The notes: a model not told the origin generated them from the sequence alone. A stretch of DNA of 64,000 nt from Pseudomonadota bacterium (GCA_021325655.1 JAJPGT010000070.1:1-64000), one strand, 5' to 3'; positions 27,461-37,018 are shown, numbered from the stretch's first letter. Numbers and translations: made by a program.

Positions 27461-27850
27461 ATGTACATGGGAGAACCCGGGGCTCCGGGGCTGTTCGTGC
27501 TGCTCCCGATGCTCATGATCGGTGCGGGGGTGCTTGTCCTCGGGCTGGCGCTGCGCTGGCTCGGTGCACAGGAGGAGCTGGAGCGGATCGTCCTGGAGGC
27601 CCTGCCCGAAACAGAGGGATTGCCCGGCTGGGCGATCGCGGAGCGGCCCCCGCTCGCCAGCCGCCGGGTGGATCAGGATACGCTGTTGCGCGTGCTCGAG
27701 CGGCTCCGTGAGCGCGGGGTGGCAGTGCGCTGGTACGAGGAACTGGAGGCAGCGGGACCGGGCGGAGCGGTGCAGCGGGTGCGCTGCCCCGTGTACCGGC
27801 GCGTGCGCCGTGCCAGCAGCACGGAGTCGGCCGCCGACACCGCCGCCTGA
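27461..27850 (+). CDS. Hypothetical single-span membrane protein
   Basis: 129 aa. One membrane segment (LFVLLPMLMIGAGVLVLGLA, residues ~11-30) is followed by a cytoplasmic domain of ~95 residues with alternating charged/hydrophobic residues (DQDTLLRVLERLRERGVAVRWYEEL). No family recognised. Start ATG 27461 has a strong GGGAGGTGG site. Confidence 0.65.
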   Translation: MYMGEPGAPGLFVLLPMLMIGAGVLVLGLALRWLGAQEELERIVLEALPETEGLPGWAIAERPPLASRRVDQDTLLRVLERLRERGVAVRWYEELEAAGPGGAVQRVRCPVYRRVRRASSTESAADTAA

Positions 27851-27991
27851 GCGACCGCGCGGAGCGGGCGTACGAGGCGAAACCGCGGGTGCTCGCCCGC
27901 CAGCGCGAGCCCGCCTCAGCCGACGCGGATGTCCCGCGGGCAGCAGTGCCTCTCCTTCTGCCCGCGGCGATGCGTAGCGTCTAACGGCTTC

Positions 27992-28009
27992 CGCCCAGCG
28001 AGCTGGGCG
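27992..28009 (-). terminator. Candidate terminator hairpin
   Basis: CGCCCAG / CTGGGCG with a 4-nt loop lies directly after the stop of the minus-strand ACT gene, between two convergent genes. No U-tract is present, so termination is only inferred. Confidence 0.4.
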
Positions 28010-28010
28010 A

Positions 28011-28718
28011 TCAGTAGACGCGGCCGCGCTGGCGGGCGATGTCGAACTTGGCGGTGCGGGCGATCGCCATCACCGTCATCACCCCGGCCTGAAGCGGGTC
28101 GCTCACCACCAGGTCCGCCACCTTCGGCACCGAGCCCGCCATATTCAGACTGACCACCAGGATGCCCTGGGCCCGGATCTCCTCTACCGCGCGGGTGATC
28201 TCGCCGCCCATCAGCGCCCCGGCCAGGACGAGCGCGACCGCGCGGGGCAGGCGCGGAACCGCGCGCACCGCGGCGGCGATGTTTTCCTCCCCCACCAGAG
28301 GAATCGTGTCGACGCTGATCTTCTCGCCGCGGATGTTGTGGCGGTCCGCCTCGGAGATCGCTCCGACTGCCACCTGGCCTACCTGCGCTCCGCCGCCGAT
28401 CACGATCACCCGCTTGCCGTACACCCCGGCCATGCTCGGGGTGCGCTCCACCGTGTCGACCTGCTCCAGCCGCTCCAGGTCGGAGATGAGCGCCTCGGTG
28501 TCTCCGTCGAACCGGTCGATCTCAAGATAGATTGCCGAGCGTGCCCCGCGCTCCAGGATCTCCACTGAGGTGATGTTGCCCTGGTGCGCCAGGATCACCC
28601 CGGTGAGCGCGTGCAGCACTCCCGGCCGGTCCGGGCCGCGGATCAGTAGCGCCAGCGAGGTGGTCGGAAGCTCTTTTGCCACGGGCGCACCATAGGGGCG
28701 GGCGCCGCTCTCCGTCAA
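28011..28718 (-). CDS. ACT-domain regulatory-like protein (DUF5612 type)
   Basis: 235 aa. An N-terminal ACT domain (~20-95, [21 protein letters not shown]) is followed by a conserved domain with [25 protein letters not shown] and glycine-rich loops, the DUF5612 arrangement. The family probably senses a small ligand such as an amino acid; no enzyme activity is established. I kept the TTG at 28718 because GAGAGGGGAAGC precedes it; GTG at 28682 is the alternative. Confidence 0.75.
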   Translation of the reverse strand: MTESGARPYGAPVAKELPTTSLALLIRGPDRPGVLHALTGVILAHQGNITSVEILERGARSAIYLEIDRFDGDTEALISDLERLEQVDTVERTPSMAGVYGKRVIVIGGGAQVGQVAVGAISEADRHNIRGEKISVDTIPLVGEENIAAAVRAVPRLPRAVALVLAGALMGGEITRAVEEIRAQGILVVSLNMAGSVPKVADLVVSDPLQAGVMTVMAIARTAKFDIARQRGRVY

Positions 28719-28825
28719 GCTTCCCCTCTCGCCAGCCCGCTCGGTCAGCGCCGATAGCCCATTAGTACTACTCCCCTGTCACGTCCAGGAAGTGAACGTC
28801 TGTTATGGTGCGTTCGTTTCCTTGC

Positions 28826-28843
28826 GTAACAGCTCAGTAACAG
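28826..28843. promoter_or_regulatory. 11-bp-period direct repeat upstream of sedolisin gene
   Basis: GTAACAG-CTCA-GTAACAG, perfect 7-bp repeats spaced by 11 bp, ending 12 bp before the GTG. On the minus strand it reads CTGTTAC-N4-CTGTTAC, the geometry of an OmpR/PhoB-type site. Weak evidence alone. Confidence 0.3.
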
Positions 28844-28855
28844 GATTGAAGCATC

Positions 28856-30715
28856 GTGAAGGTTGATCGTCTGTGCCGTGGGCTCGCCGTTGGCGTGTCC
28901 ATGCTGGGCCTGGTCGGGCTGATCGCCGTCCCGGCGTCTGCCAGCTCCGTTCCGCCGATCGTCCGTAAGGCGTTCCAGCGTGTGTGCGAGAACCCGCCTC
29001 CGGGCATGGCCTACTGCCACGCGCTGCGGCGCACCGACGTGGCCATGCAGCCGAACACGGGGGTGCCGCAGGGGTACGGACCGGCGGACCTCCAGTCGGC
29101 GTACAACCTGCCCTCGTCCAGCGCGGGCGTCGGCCAGACCGTCGCGGTCGTCGACGCATTCGACAACCCGACCGCCGAGGCCGACCTCGCCGTCTACCGG
29201 GCGCAGTTCGGGCTCCCGCCCTGCACCACTGCGAACGGCTGCTTCCACAAGGTCGACCAGAACGGTGGGACGAATTACCCGCGCTTCAACCTCGGCTGGG
29301 CGCAGGAGATCGCGCTCGACCTGGACATGGTCAGCGCCATCTGTCCCAACTGCCATATCCTCCTGGTCGAAGCTAATACCCCGTTCAACTCCGACCTGTA
29401 CAAGGCGGAGGATCGCGCCGCGCTGCTAGGTGCCAACGCGATCAGCAATAGCTGGGGCGGGAGCGAGTACAGCGGTGAGACCAGCAGTGACAGCCACTTC
29501 AACCATCCGGGGGTCGCCATCACCGCGAGCACCGGTGATGGCGGCTACGGGGTGGAATACCCGGCCGCGTCGCGCTACGTCACCGCTGTCGGCGGGACCA
29601 GTCTCACCCGCGCCAGCAACGCCCGGGGCTGGAGCGAGACCGTATGGTACAACGGCCCCGGCAGTGGCACGGGCAGCGGCTGCAGCGCCTACATGCCGAA
29701 GCCGAGCTGGCAGACCGACACCGGCTGCGCCAGGCGCACCGTGGGGGATGTCGCCGCGGTGGCCGACCCGTATACCGGCGTGGCGGTGTACTACAACGGG
29801 GCCTGGATGGTGTTCGGTGGCACCAGCGTCGCTTCCCCCATCGTCGCCTCGACCTACGCGCTGGCGCAAAACCCGGCCGGCGCGGTGACCGATGGATCGA
29901 CCCCCTACGGCCATCCCGCGAGCCTGAACGATGTGACCAGCGGCAGCAACGGCTCCTGCGGGACGTATCTGTGCCAGGGGCAGGTAGGCTACGATGGTCC
30001 GACTGGCCTTGGCACCCCTGATGGCGTTGCCGCCTTTATCGCGGCAACGTCCCTGCCAGCGGCGCCGAGCGACCTGGCCGTCTCCAATCCGAGCCAGAGC
30101 GCGAGCAGCCTCTCCCTGAGCTGGGCGGACAACTCCAGCAACGAGACCGGCTTCAAGATCGAGCGCAAGTCTGGCAGCGGCGCCTATGCGCAGATCGCAA
30201 CGGTCGGCGCCGGGGTGACGAGCTACGCCGATAGCAGCCTGGCGGCAAACACGACATACACCTACCGGGTGCGGGCGTACAACGCCAGGGGCGACTCCGC
30301 CTATTCGAACGAGGCGAGCGGCACGACCGCCAAGGGCGCCTACCAGGTGTTCGACAACACCAGCGCGCGCATCGTCTACAGTGGCAACTGGCAGCAGCGC
30401 GCGGTCGCGTCGGCGATTGGCGGCTCGGTGAGCTACTCCGCCAGCCCCAGCGCCGGGGCGACGCTGACCTGGAACGGGACGGACCTGACGGTGGTGATGG
30501 TGACGGGGCCGCAGATGGGTATCGCCTACGTGGTGGTCGATGGGCTGATTCACGTGGTGGACCTGTACAGCCCGACGCAGCAGTACCAGCAGAGCGTCTA
30601 CGTGCAGGAGAACCTGGCCAGTGGCCCACACACCGTCAAGGTCACCCCGGCCGGCGCGAAGAACGCCGCTTCCACGGGCAACACCATCGCGCTCGACGCG
30701 CTCGAGGTGCGATAG
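28856..30715 (+). CDS. Secreted S53 (sedolisin) family peptidase with Fn3 and C-terminal beta-domain
   Basis: Extracellular acid-type serine-carboxyl peptidase, 619 aa. A signal peptide (~1-30, cleavage near ASA-S) is followed by a short pro-region (~30-85). The catalytic domain (~86-400) carries Glu151 and Asp155 (EIALD), oxyanion Asp228 (TGDGG) and nucleophile Ser324 (GGTSVASP). An Fn3 domain (~408-500) and a C-terminal beta-sandwich-like domain (~500-619) probably bind polymer substrate. The ~190-residue pro-kumamolisin domain of typical sedolisins is missing. The GTG start has only a weak AGGA site. Confidence 0.9.
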   Translation: MKVDRLCRGLAVGVSMLGLVGLIAVPASASSVPPIVRKAFQRVCENPPPGMAYCHALRRTDVAMQPNTGVPQGYGPADLQSAYNLPSSSAGVGQTVAVVDAFDNPTAEADLAVYRAQFGLPPCTTANGCFHKVDQNGGTNYPRFNLGWAQEIALDLDMVSAICPNCHILLVEANTPFNSDLYKAEDRAALLGANAISNSWGGSEYSGETSSDSHFNHPGVAITASTGDGGYGVEYPAASRYVTAVGGTSLTRASNARGWSETVWYNGPGSGTGSGCSAYMPKPSWQTDTGCARRTVGDVAAVADPYTGVAVYYNGAWMVFGGTSVASPIVASTYALAQNPAGAVTDGSTPYGHPASLNDVTSGSNGSCGTYLCQGQVGYDGPTGLGTPDGVAAFIAATSLPAAPSDLAVSNPSQSASSLSLSWADNSSNETGFKIERKSGSGAYAQIATVGAGVTSYADSSLAANTTYTYRVRAYNARGDSAYSNEASGTTAKGAYQVFDNTSARIVYSGNWQQRAVASAIGGSVSYSASPSAGATLTWNGTDLTVVMVTGPQMGIAYVVVDGLIHVVDLYSPTQQYQQSVYVQENLASGPHTVKVTPAGAKNAASTGNTIALDALEVR

Positions 30716-30864
30716 CGTCGGACGAGCGACGGCCAGCCGCTGGCGATTGGTGGGCAGCGTGCCGCGATCGGATCGGCTATCCTCCTTCGGACTGAGAGCC
30801 GGGGCGGATCGCCGCTGGCTGGCCGGGTGGCGCTGGCGGCTGCCCCGCGCGGGGGGACGACAGG

Positions 30865-32235
30865 GTGATTGACCAGGAGATCGCGAGCCGCTTCATCGCT
30901 CGGCACGCCGGCTCACAGCAGTGGCACGATCGGGCCCTGCATGTGCTCGCCGGTGGAATAGGGCATGACGTGCGCCAGGCGGCGCCGTTCCCGCTCTACA
31001 TCGACCACGCCCAGGGCGCCCACAAGTGGGATGTCGACGGCAACCGCTACATCGACTACAACCTGGGCAATGGCGCGCTGCTGCTCGGCCACGCCCACCC
31101 GGCGGTGATCCGGGCGATCGAGGAGCAGGCTCCGCGCGGCACCCACTTCGGCAACGACCACCCGCTCCAGGTCCGCTGGGCCGAGCTGATCGTCCAGCTC
31201 GTCCCCAGCGCGGAGCGGGTTCGCTTCGTCAACTCGGGCACCGAGGCGAACATGCTCGCCGCTCGGCTGGCCCGGGCCTTCACCGGCCGTGGCAAGCTGC
31301 TCCGCTTCGAGGGCCACTTTCACGGCTGGCACGACGACCTGATCCGTGGCTTCCTAGTCCCGTTCGATATCCCCGGCTCCGTCGGGGTGCCCGATCGCGT
31401 CTTCCACGACGCGCTGCTGGTAGCGTGCAACGATCTGGAGGTGCTCGACCGAGCGCTGGCGGAGAACGGAGACGTTGCGGCGGTGATCCTGGAGCCCTCC
31501 GGCGCCTCCTGGGGCACGGTGCCGCTGGCGCCCGGGTTCCTCGAGGGGGTGCGCGAGATCACCCGGCGCCGCGGGGTGGTGCTGATCTTCGACGAGGTGA
31601 TTACCGGCTTCCGCTGGGCGCCCGGCGGGGCCCAGCAGCGCTACGGGGTGCTGCCAGACCTCACCACCATGGCCAAGGTGGTCGCGGGCGGACTGCCCGG
31701 CGCCGCCGTCGCCGGCCGGGCTGACATCATGGACCAGGTCGCCTTCACCGGTGACAGCGCCCACGACCGCCGGCATCGGGTGCTGCACTACGGCACCTTC
31801 AATGCCACCCCGCTGACCTCCGCCGCGGCGATCGCGACGCTGGAGATCATCGCCCGGGGCGAGGCGACGGCGCAGGCGGACGCCATCGCCGCGGCGCTGC
31901 GGCAGGGCATGGACGAGATCCTCGAGCGCCGCGGGATCGCCGGCTACGCCTACGGCGAGGCCTCCGCCTGGCATATCTACCTGGAGAAGGCGCCGGGCAG
32001 CGGCGTGCGCGACCGCGCCGCGCTGCGGACGACTGACCCGGTGGTGCTCAAAGGCATGCCGGGCGACCTGGTGATGGCGGTTCAGGCCGAGCTGCGCCAG
32101 CGCGGAATCGAGGTGATGTCCGGGCTGGGTGGTCTCACCTCGGCGGCGCACACCGAGGCCGACGTCGCGGAGACGCTGGCGGCATTCGACGCTGCGATGG
32201 CGGAGCTGGCCGGCCGCTGCGTGGCGACCCTGTAG
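30865..32235 (+). CDS. Class III aminotransferase, glutamate-1-semialdehyde aminomutase-like
   Basis: PLP enzyme of 456 aa. Key residues: SGTEA at 124-128, FDEVITGFR with Asp243, and the Schiff-base Lys271 in TTMAKVVAGGLPG. It resembles HemL-like aminomutases, but no heme genes are near and the insert around 285-295 (DSAHDRRHR) differs. A thioesterase starts one base after its stop and an amidase pair follows, so a catabolic role on an amino-acyl compound is more likely than porphyrin synthesis. The GTG start has a weak GGGGGACGACAGG site. Confidence 0.85.
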   Translation: MIDQEIASRFIARHAGSQQWHDRALHVLAGGIGHDVRQAAPFPLYIDHAQGAHKWDVDGNRYIDYNLGNGALLLGHAHPAVIRAIEEQAPRGTHFGNDHPLQVRWAELIVQLVPSAERVRFVNSGTEANMLAARLARAFTGRGKLLRFEGHFHGWHDDLIRGFLVPFDIPGSVGVPDRVFHDALLVACNDLEVLDRALAENGDVAAVILEPSGASWGTVPLAPGFLEGVREITRRRGVVLIFDEVITGFRWAPGGAQQRYGVLPDLTTMAKVVAGGLPGAAVAGRADIMDQVAFTGDSAHDRRHRVLHYGTFNATPLTSAAAIATLEIIARGEATAQADAIAAALRQGMDEILERRGIAGYAYGEASAWHIYLEKAPGSGVRDRAALRTTDPVVLKGMPGDLVMAVQAELRQRGIEVMSGLGGLTSAAHTEADVAETLAAFDAAMAELAGRCVATL

Positions 32236-32236
32236 C

Positions 32237-32707
32237 ATGAGCCGGGGTGCAGAAGCGCGGCAGCCCCTGTCCGTCGAGGAGGTAGGGGAGCGCCCCGCCG
32301 GGAAGCGCGAGTACACCATCCGGCTCAAAGTCCGCCGCTACGAGGTGGACTCGTTCGGTCACGTCAACAACGCTGTCTACCTCAACTGGATGGAGCAGTG
32401 CGCAGTCGAGCACGCCGACAGCCTGGGGCTGACAGTGGAGCGGATGCGCGAGCTCGGCGGTGTCTTCATCGTCCGCCACCACGATGTCACCTATCACCGC
32501 CCGGCCCAGGCCGGCGACGAGCTGGACGTGACCACCCGGATCACGAGCCTGGGCAAAGTCCGCGCGGTTCGCGAGAACACGATTCGCCACGCCCACACCG
32601 GCGAGCTGCTCGTGGAAGGACGGACCGAGTGGGCCTGGATTCGCTGGTCTGACCTGCGCCCGGCGCCGATCCCGCGCGAGGTCCACGAGACGTTCCCCGA
32701 GGAGTAG
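32237..32707 (+). CDS. Acyl-CoA thioesterase, hotdog fold (4-hydroxybenzoyl-CoA thioesterase type)
   Basis: 156 aa. The signature YEVDSFGHVNNAVYLNWME gives the catalytic Asp38 and the HVNN segment at 42-45. It hydrolyses an acyl-CoA, substrate unknown. It starts one base after the aminotransferase stop and was probably recruited to the same pathway. Confidence 0.88.
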   Translation: MSRGAEARQPLSVEEVGERPAGKREYTIRLKVRRYEVDSFGHVNNAVYLNWMEQCAVEHADSLGLTVERMRELGGVFIVRHHDVTYHRPAQAGDELDVTTRITSLGKVRAVRENTIRHAHTGELLVEGRTEWAWIRWSDLRPAPIPREVHETFPEE

Positions 32708-32861
32708 CGGCCGGCGGGTGCTCCACCGCTGGAACGACCACCCGCTCCGGAGCCTCTTCATCCAGGTGCCGACGGGATGCCGCTTGCGGCGGCCAGCGCC
32801 CGGGGCTACAACCCTGGTGGCGGGCGCTCGATTGCGCGGCTGGCGCCACCGGAGGCAGTGT

Positions 32862-33068
32862 ATGCGGTTCGATCCGTCCCTCTCCCGCGAGGCGGTGCTC
32901 GTGAGTCTGCGCCAGGAGGCGGAGCAGGTCTACGGCGCGGAACGGCTGGCCGAGCTCGCGCCGTTTGTCGAGGTGGCGGCGACAGCCCTCTGGCGACTAG
33001 CCCAGGCGCCGCTAGAGCCGACCGAGACAGAGCCGGACCTGCTGGCCAGCGGAGGGCCCCGTGGCTGA
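32862..33068 (+). CDS. AtzG-like small amidase accessory subunit
   Basis: 68 aa. The predicted two-helix fold and the C-terminal TETEPDLL segment resemble the AtzG/GatC-like (DUF4089-type) small subunits that dimerise with amidase-signature enzymes. The ATG at 32862 has an ACCGGAGG site, and the stop overlaps the next GTG start by 8 bp. Recognition is moderate because the sequence is short. Confidence 0.6.
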   Translation: MRFDPSLSREAVLVSLRQEAEQVYGAERLAELAPFVEVAATALWRLAQAPLEPTETEPDLLASGGPRG

Positions 33069-34413
33069 GCTATGGGAGCGCTCTGCGGCCGACCTTGCTG
33101 CGGCGATCCGCGCCGGCGAGGCCTCGGCAGAAGAGGTGGTGCGGGCGCTGCTTGGGCGCATCGATCGGCTGGAGCCGCGGCTGCGCGCCTGGGCGACCGT
33201 GGATGAGGAGGGGGCGCTGGCCGCCGCGCGGGTCTGCGATGCCCGCCGCGGAGCGGAGAGCGCGCTGCCGCCGCTGCTCGGCGTGCCATTCGGCGCCAAG
33301 GACATCTTCTACAGCCGCGGGCTGCGCACGGGTCTGGGCACGGACCTGTTCGACCGCTTCGTGCCCGACTACGACGCCGCTGCCATCGAGCGGCTGCGCG
33401 CCGCCGGGGCGATCCTGCTCGGCAAGACGGTCACGACCGCATTCGCCTACGTCGATCCTCCGCCCACCCGCAACCCCTGGGACGCGTCCCGCACCCCGGG
33501 CGGCTCCAGCTCTGGCGCCGCCGTGGCGGTGGCCGCCCGGATGGTGCCGGCCTCGCTCGGGACGCAGACGGCTGGCTCGGTGCTGCGCCCGGCGGCGTAC
33601 TGCGGGACGGTGGGGCTGAAGCCCTCGTTTGGCCGCATCAGCCGCCACGGCGTGTTCCCGGCCGCCTGGTCGCTCGACACGGTGGGGGTGCTGACCCGCA
33701 CCGTGGAAGACGCCGCGCTGTTCCTGGAGGCCATGGCCGGCCACGACCCGCGCGATCCGCTGTCCTCCCCCGAGCCAGTGGACAACTACCTGGCGGCTGT
33801 CCGCCACCCCCTGCGGGCTGCGCCGCGCCTGCTGGTTCTGCTGGACGTGCTCGACCGCGCCTCGGCGGTGATGCGCGCCCACCTGGACGACCTGGCGGGT
33901 CGGCTCGTGGCGGCCGGGGCAGAGCTGCGCGAGGCGCGCCTACCGTTGGACCTGGACCTGGCGCTGGCGACGCACCACGTGACGATGCAGACCGAGATGG
34001 CCGCGACGCACAGCTTCCTGCTCGCCCGCCATACCGACCGCTACCCACCGCGCATCCGCGCCTACGTCCAGACCGGGCAGCTCCTCCCCGGCGCCGCCTA
34101 CGTCCACGCCCAGCGGCTGCGGCGCCGCCTCCGCGCCGGCGTCGACGACCTGTTCGCCCAGGTCGACGCGCTGCTCGTCCCGGCCGTCTCCGACCAGGCG
34201 CCGGACACGAGCACCACCGGCGACCCGACCTGCCAGGCGATCTTCACCTTCCTGGGCCTGCCCGCGATCGCGCTGCCCACCGGGCTCAGCCCCGACGGGC
34301 TTCCGCTCAGCGCCCAGCTCGTCGCGCCGCGCTTCGCCGAGGCCTCGCTGCTGGCCACCGCCCACTGGGTGGAGCAGACGGTCGGCTTCATCGGCCCGCC
34401 GCCGCTGCCGTAG
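33061..34413 (+). CDS. Amidase-signature enzyme (AtzE/GatA-like)
   Basis: Hydrolase of 450 aa with the Ser-cisSer-Lys triad: Lys80 (GAKD), cis-Ser in GGSSSG (~147-152) and nucleophile Ser173 (GTQTAGSVLRPA). Length and motifs fit AtzE or GatA. A GatB gene is absent and the small upstream subunit is AtzG-like, so a free amidase acting on a small carboxamide fits better than transamidation. GTG start with GGAGGG site. Confidence 0.9.
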   Translation: MAELWERSAADLAAAIRAGEASAEEVVRALLGRIDRLEPRLRAWATVDEEGALAAARVCDARRGAESALPPLLGVPFGAKDIFYSRGLRTGLGTDLFDRFVPDYDAAAIERLRAAGAILLGKTVTTAFAYVDPPPTRNPWDASRTPGGSSSGAAVAVAARMVPASLGTQTAGSVLRPAAYCGTVGLKPSFGRISRHGVFPAAWSLDTVGVLTRTVEDAALFLEAMAGHDPRDPLSSPEPVDNYLAAVRHPLRAAPRLLVLLDVLDRASAVMRAHLDDLAGRLVAAGAELREARLPLDLDLALATHHVTMQTEMAATHSFLLARHTDRYPPRIRAYVQTGQLLPGAAYVHAQRLRRRLRAGVDDLFAQVDALLVPAVSDQAPDTSTTGDPTCQAIFTFLGLPAIALPTGLSPDGLPLSAQLVAPRFAEASLLATAHWVEQTVGFIGPPPLP

Positions 34414-34457
34414 CCACGCTCCTGACAGAACCCGGCCGCCGGCTGCTCGTTCCACCA

Positions 34458-35438
34458 GTGAACGCGCCTCCGTGCTGGCCGAGGTGGCACCGAGTGAGAT
34501 GCCTCGCTGCGCACATGGTTCTGCTGCTGGCCGCTCTGCTGGCAGCCTGCACCGCTGTGCCCGCGGCCCCGACTCGGGCCCCTGACCCGACGACAGCCGC
34601 TCAGCCGACAGCGGCTGCTATGAGGGCGCCCGTGGCGGCCACCCGGGCAAGCGCGCCCACGGTTCCGCCCGCTGCGCCGCCAACCCCGACGCCGGCCCAC
34701 GCTCCGGCGCCTCCACCCTCGCCCTCACCCACGCCGCTACCTGCTATTACGGTGGAGCAGCCGCAGCCGGGCCAGGCGGTGACGGGTGTGCTCCACGTCG
34801 AGGGGACCGCGAGCGTGTTCGAGGCAACGCTCCAGCTCGAAGTCGTCGCCCATGGCCAGACTCTCAGCCGGAGAGTCGTGATGGCGAGCGAGGGGGCGCC
34901 CGGCCGCGGCCGGTACGTGGCCGACCTGCCGGTGCCGACGCTCTCGCAGCCAATCGATGCCACGTTGCGTGCCTTCAGCGCGAGCCCCAAGGACGGCAGC
35001 GTCCAGAACCTGGTGGAGGTGCCGCTGCGGCTGCTGCCGAGTGGCGCCCCGGCCGGGCAGCGCGCGGTGCTGGTCTACTTCGTCCGCCTGGCCAACGGTG
35101 TCCCGGAGTACGTCCCGGTCCAGCGCGAGGTCGGCCCCACCCTCGCCGTCGGCGCCTCGGCGCTCCAGGCGCTGCTGGCCGGGCCGACGGCCGAGGAGCA
35201 GGCGCGTGGACTCACCACCCCGATTCCACCTGGCGCCCGCCTCCGCTCGCTGGCGATCGTGGATGGCACCGCGACCGCCGACTTCAACCGACAGATCGAG
35301 GCCCAGGACGAGACGCAGCAGGTCCGGGCTCTCCGCCGCTGCATTGAGCTCACACTGCTCCAGTTCCCTACGGTACAGCGGGTGGTGATCGCCGTCGAAG
35401 GCCAGACGACGGGCGTTCTGGAGGTGACAGGGCCGTAG
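34458..35438 (+). CDS. Lipoprotein with Gmad2 and GerMN domains
   Basis: 326 aa. A signal with lipobox LAAC (Cys31) is followed by a Pro/Thr/Ala linker (~32-95), a Gmad2 immunoglobulin-like domain (~97-195) and a C-terminal GerMN domain (~205-320, ALQALLAGPTAEEQARGL, VDGTATADF). GerMN is known from GerM of spore formers and from LpqB; here it probably binds peptidoglycan or another envelope protein. The start at GTG 34458 gives a basic n-region; the ATG at 34515 would leave almost none. Confidence 0.88.
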   Translation: MNAPPCWPRWHRVRCLAAHMVLLLAALLAACTAVPAAPTRAPDPTTAAQPTAAAMRAPVAATRASAPTVPPAAPPTPTPAHAPAPPPSPSPTPLPAITVEQPQPGQAVTGVLHVEGTASVFEATLQLEVVAHGQTLSRRVVMASEGAPGRGRYVADLPVPTLSQPIDATLRAFSASPKDGSVQNLVEVPLRLLPSGAPAGQRAVLVYFVRLANGVPEYVPVQREVGPTLAVGASALQALLAGPTAEEQARGLTTPIPPGARLRSLAIVDGTATADFNRQIEAQDETQQVRALRRCIELTLLQFPTVQRVVIAVEGQTTGVLEVTGP

Positions 35439-35464
35439 CTCTGCCCTGGCCCGGCCGGCGCCCG

Positions 35465-37018
35465 TCAGCGCGCGGGGGCCGTGTCCACCGCCGGCCGGCG
35501 CAGCAGCGCGCAGCAGGCGGCGGCGGCCAGGCAGCACAGGGCGGCCGCGCGGAACACGGCGTGGAACACCGCCAGCGTGGCGCCCTGGACGGCCTGCTGG
35601 TAGCGGGCGACCCGTGCGGCAGTGGTGGCCGGATCTTCACCGGGCTGGGGCAGCGGCAGGGCGAGGGTGGCGGTCAGCTCGTGGAACAGCCCCAGGCCGT
35701 AGTGGGTGAGCGCGCTCAGCGCGACCAGCATCCCGACGACACGGAGCACCGTGATCCAGGCGGCGGCGGTGGCGGCGCGCTGCCGCCCAGCGTGGGCGAC
35801 GGCGGAGGCGGTGATCGGAGCGATGAGCAGCCCGAAGCCGAGGCCGGCGACGACGAGATCGAGCGTCTGGCGGGTGTTGGCAACGTCCGCGTCCCAGTTG
35901 GCGATGCCCCACAGGCCGGCCGCGGCGACGGCCGCTCCGACCACCCCGACTGCCGCGACGCCGAGCCGCTGGGCGAGCAGCCCGCCCAGCCAGGCCCCCG
36001 GCGGGATGAGTGCGGTCATCCGCAGCAGCAGCAGACCCCCGTCGACCGGGGAGCCCGCCTGGACGGTGGCGAGCCAGAGCGGGACGTCAACCATTGCTAC
36101 GATCAGCGCCGCACCGACGAAGAAGTTGGCGGCGTTGGCCGCAGCGAAGCCAGCCTGGCCGAGCAGCCGCAGGTCCAGGAGCGGCTCGGCAACCCGCAGT
36201 TGCCAGAGCGCGAAGCCGGCCAGGGCGACGAGGGCGGCGAGCAGCAGCGCCAACTGCTGCGCGGACAGCGCGGTGCTGGTCGCCTCGCCGCTGAGCCCGT
36301 AGGCCAGCAGTCCGAGCCCCACCGTGGCCAGCGCCGCGCCCGGATAGTCCACCCGCCCCTCGCCCTCCGCCCGGTCGCGCGCCGCTCCAGCGCGCCAGGC
36401 GAGCGCGAGCAGGGCGAGCAGGAGGGCGACCAGCAGCAGGTTGAGGTAGAAGATCGAGCGCCAGCTCAGCCAGTGCAGCACCGCGGCGCCGTACAGCGGC
36501 CCGACCACGCCCCCTGCCTCGGCCAGCCCGAGCAGCAGCCCGAAGCGACCGATCTGGACGAGCGCGCTCTGCCGGCTTCCGAGCAGCCCGAGCGCGACCG
36601 GGAGCATCGCTCCGCCTCCCAGTGCCTGGAGGCCCCGCGCCAGCACCAGCCAGTCCAGCGAGCGGGCGGCGCCGCACAGAACGGACGTGCCCGCGAACAA
36701 CACCAGGCAGGCGACGTAGACCGCCAGGTGCCCGTAGCGATCCGCTACCCGGCCCACCAGCGGTAGCGCGACGGTGTAGCCGATGAGATAGGCGGAGACG
36801 ATCCAGGCGGCCTGGTCGAGCCGGGTGAATGGCACGTCCAGGTCCTGGATCATTGGCGGGAGCGCGGTGACGACGACCGTCTGGTCCAGCCCGCCCAGGA
36901 ACACGCCAGCGGCGAGTGTGGGAAGCAGCAGCCGGCGCGCCCAGCCCGGCGTCGCCGTGCCTGCCGCTGGCAGCATCCCCACCCCGGCCTTGTCAGGACG
37001 GACGCTCGATGGTGACAT
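35465..37018 (-). CDS. MFS transporter, DHA2 family (Rv1410/P55-like position)
   Basis: 517 aa, about 14 membrane spans. The DHA2 motif LDQTVVVTALP at ~44-54 and motif A GRVADRYGHLAVY at ~89-101 are clear. It is encoded directly downstream of an LppX/LprG-like lipoprotein, whose gene it overlaps by 26 bp; a start at ATG 36976 would leave a 16-bp gap instead and is equally likely. The gene order is that of mycobacterial lprG-Rv1410c, a lipid export pair. Confidence 0.87.
   Translation of the reverse strand: MSPSSVRPDKAGVGMLPAAGTATPGWARRLLLPTLAAGVFLGGLDQTVVVTALPPMIQDLDVPFTRLDQAAWIVSAYLIGYTVALPLVGRVADRYGHLAVYVACLVLFAGTSVLCGAARSLDWLVLARGLQALGGGAMLPVALGLLGSRQSALVQIGRFGLLLGLAEAGGVVGPLYGAAVLHWLSWRSIFYLNLLLVALLLALLALAWRAGAARDRAEGEGRVDYPGAALATVGLGLLAYGLSGEATSTALSAQQLALLLAALVALAGFALWQLRVAEPLLDLRLLGQAGFAAANAANFFVGAALIVAMVDVPLWLATVQAGSPVDGGLLLLRMTALIPPGAWLGGLLAQRLGVAAVGVVGAAVAAAGLWGIANWDADVANTRQTLDLVVAGLGFGLLIAPITASAVAHAGRQRAATAAAWITVLRVVGMLVALSALTHYGLGLFHELTATLALPLPQPGEDPATTAARVARYQQAVQGATLAVFHAVFRAAALCCLAAAACCALLRRPAVDTAPAR

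Noticed and set aside
30735-30760. Short inverted repeat after the sedolisin stop
   Set aside because: Stem is only 5 bp; too weak for a terminator call.
30865-32235. Assignment as heme-pathway HemL
   Set aside because: No other heme genes nearby, and the aminotransferase sits beside thioesterase and amidase genes.
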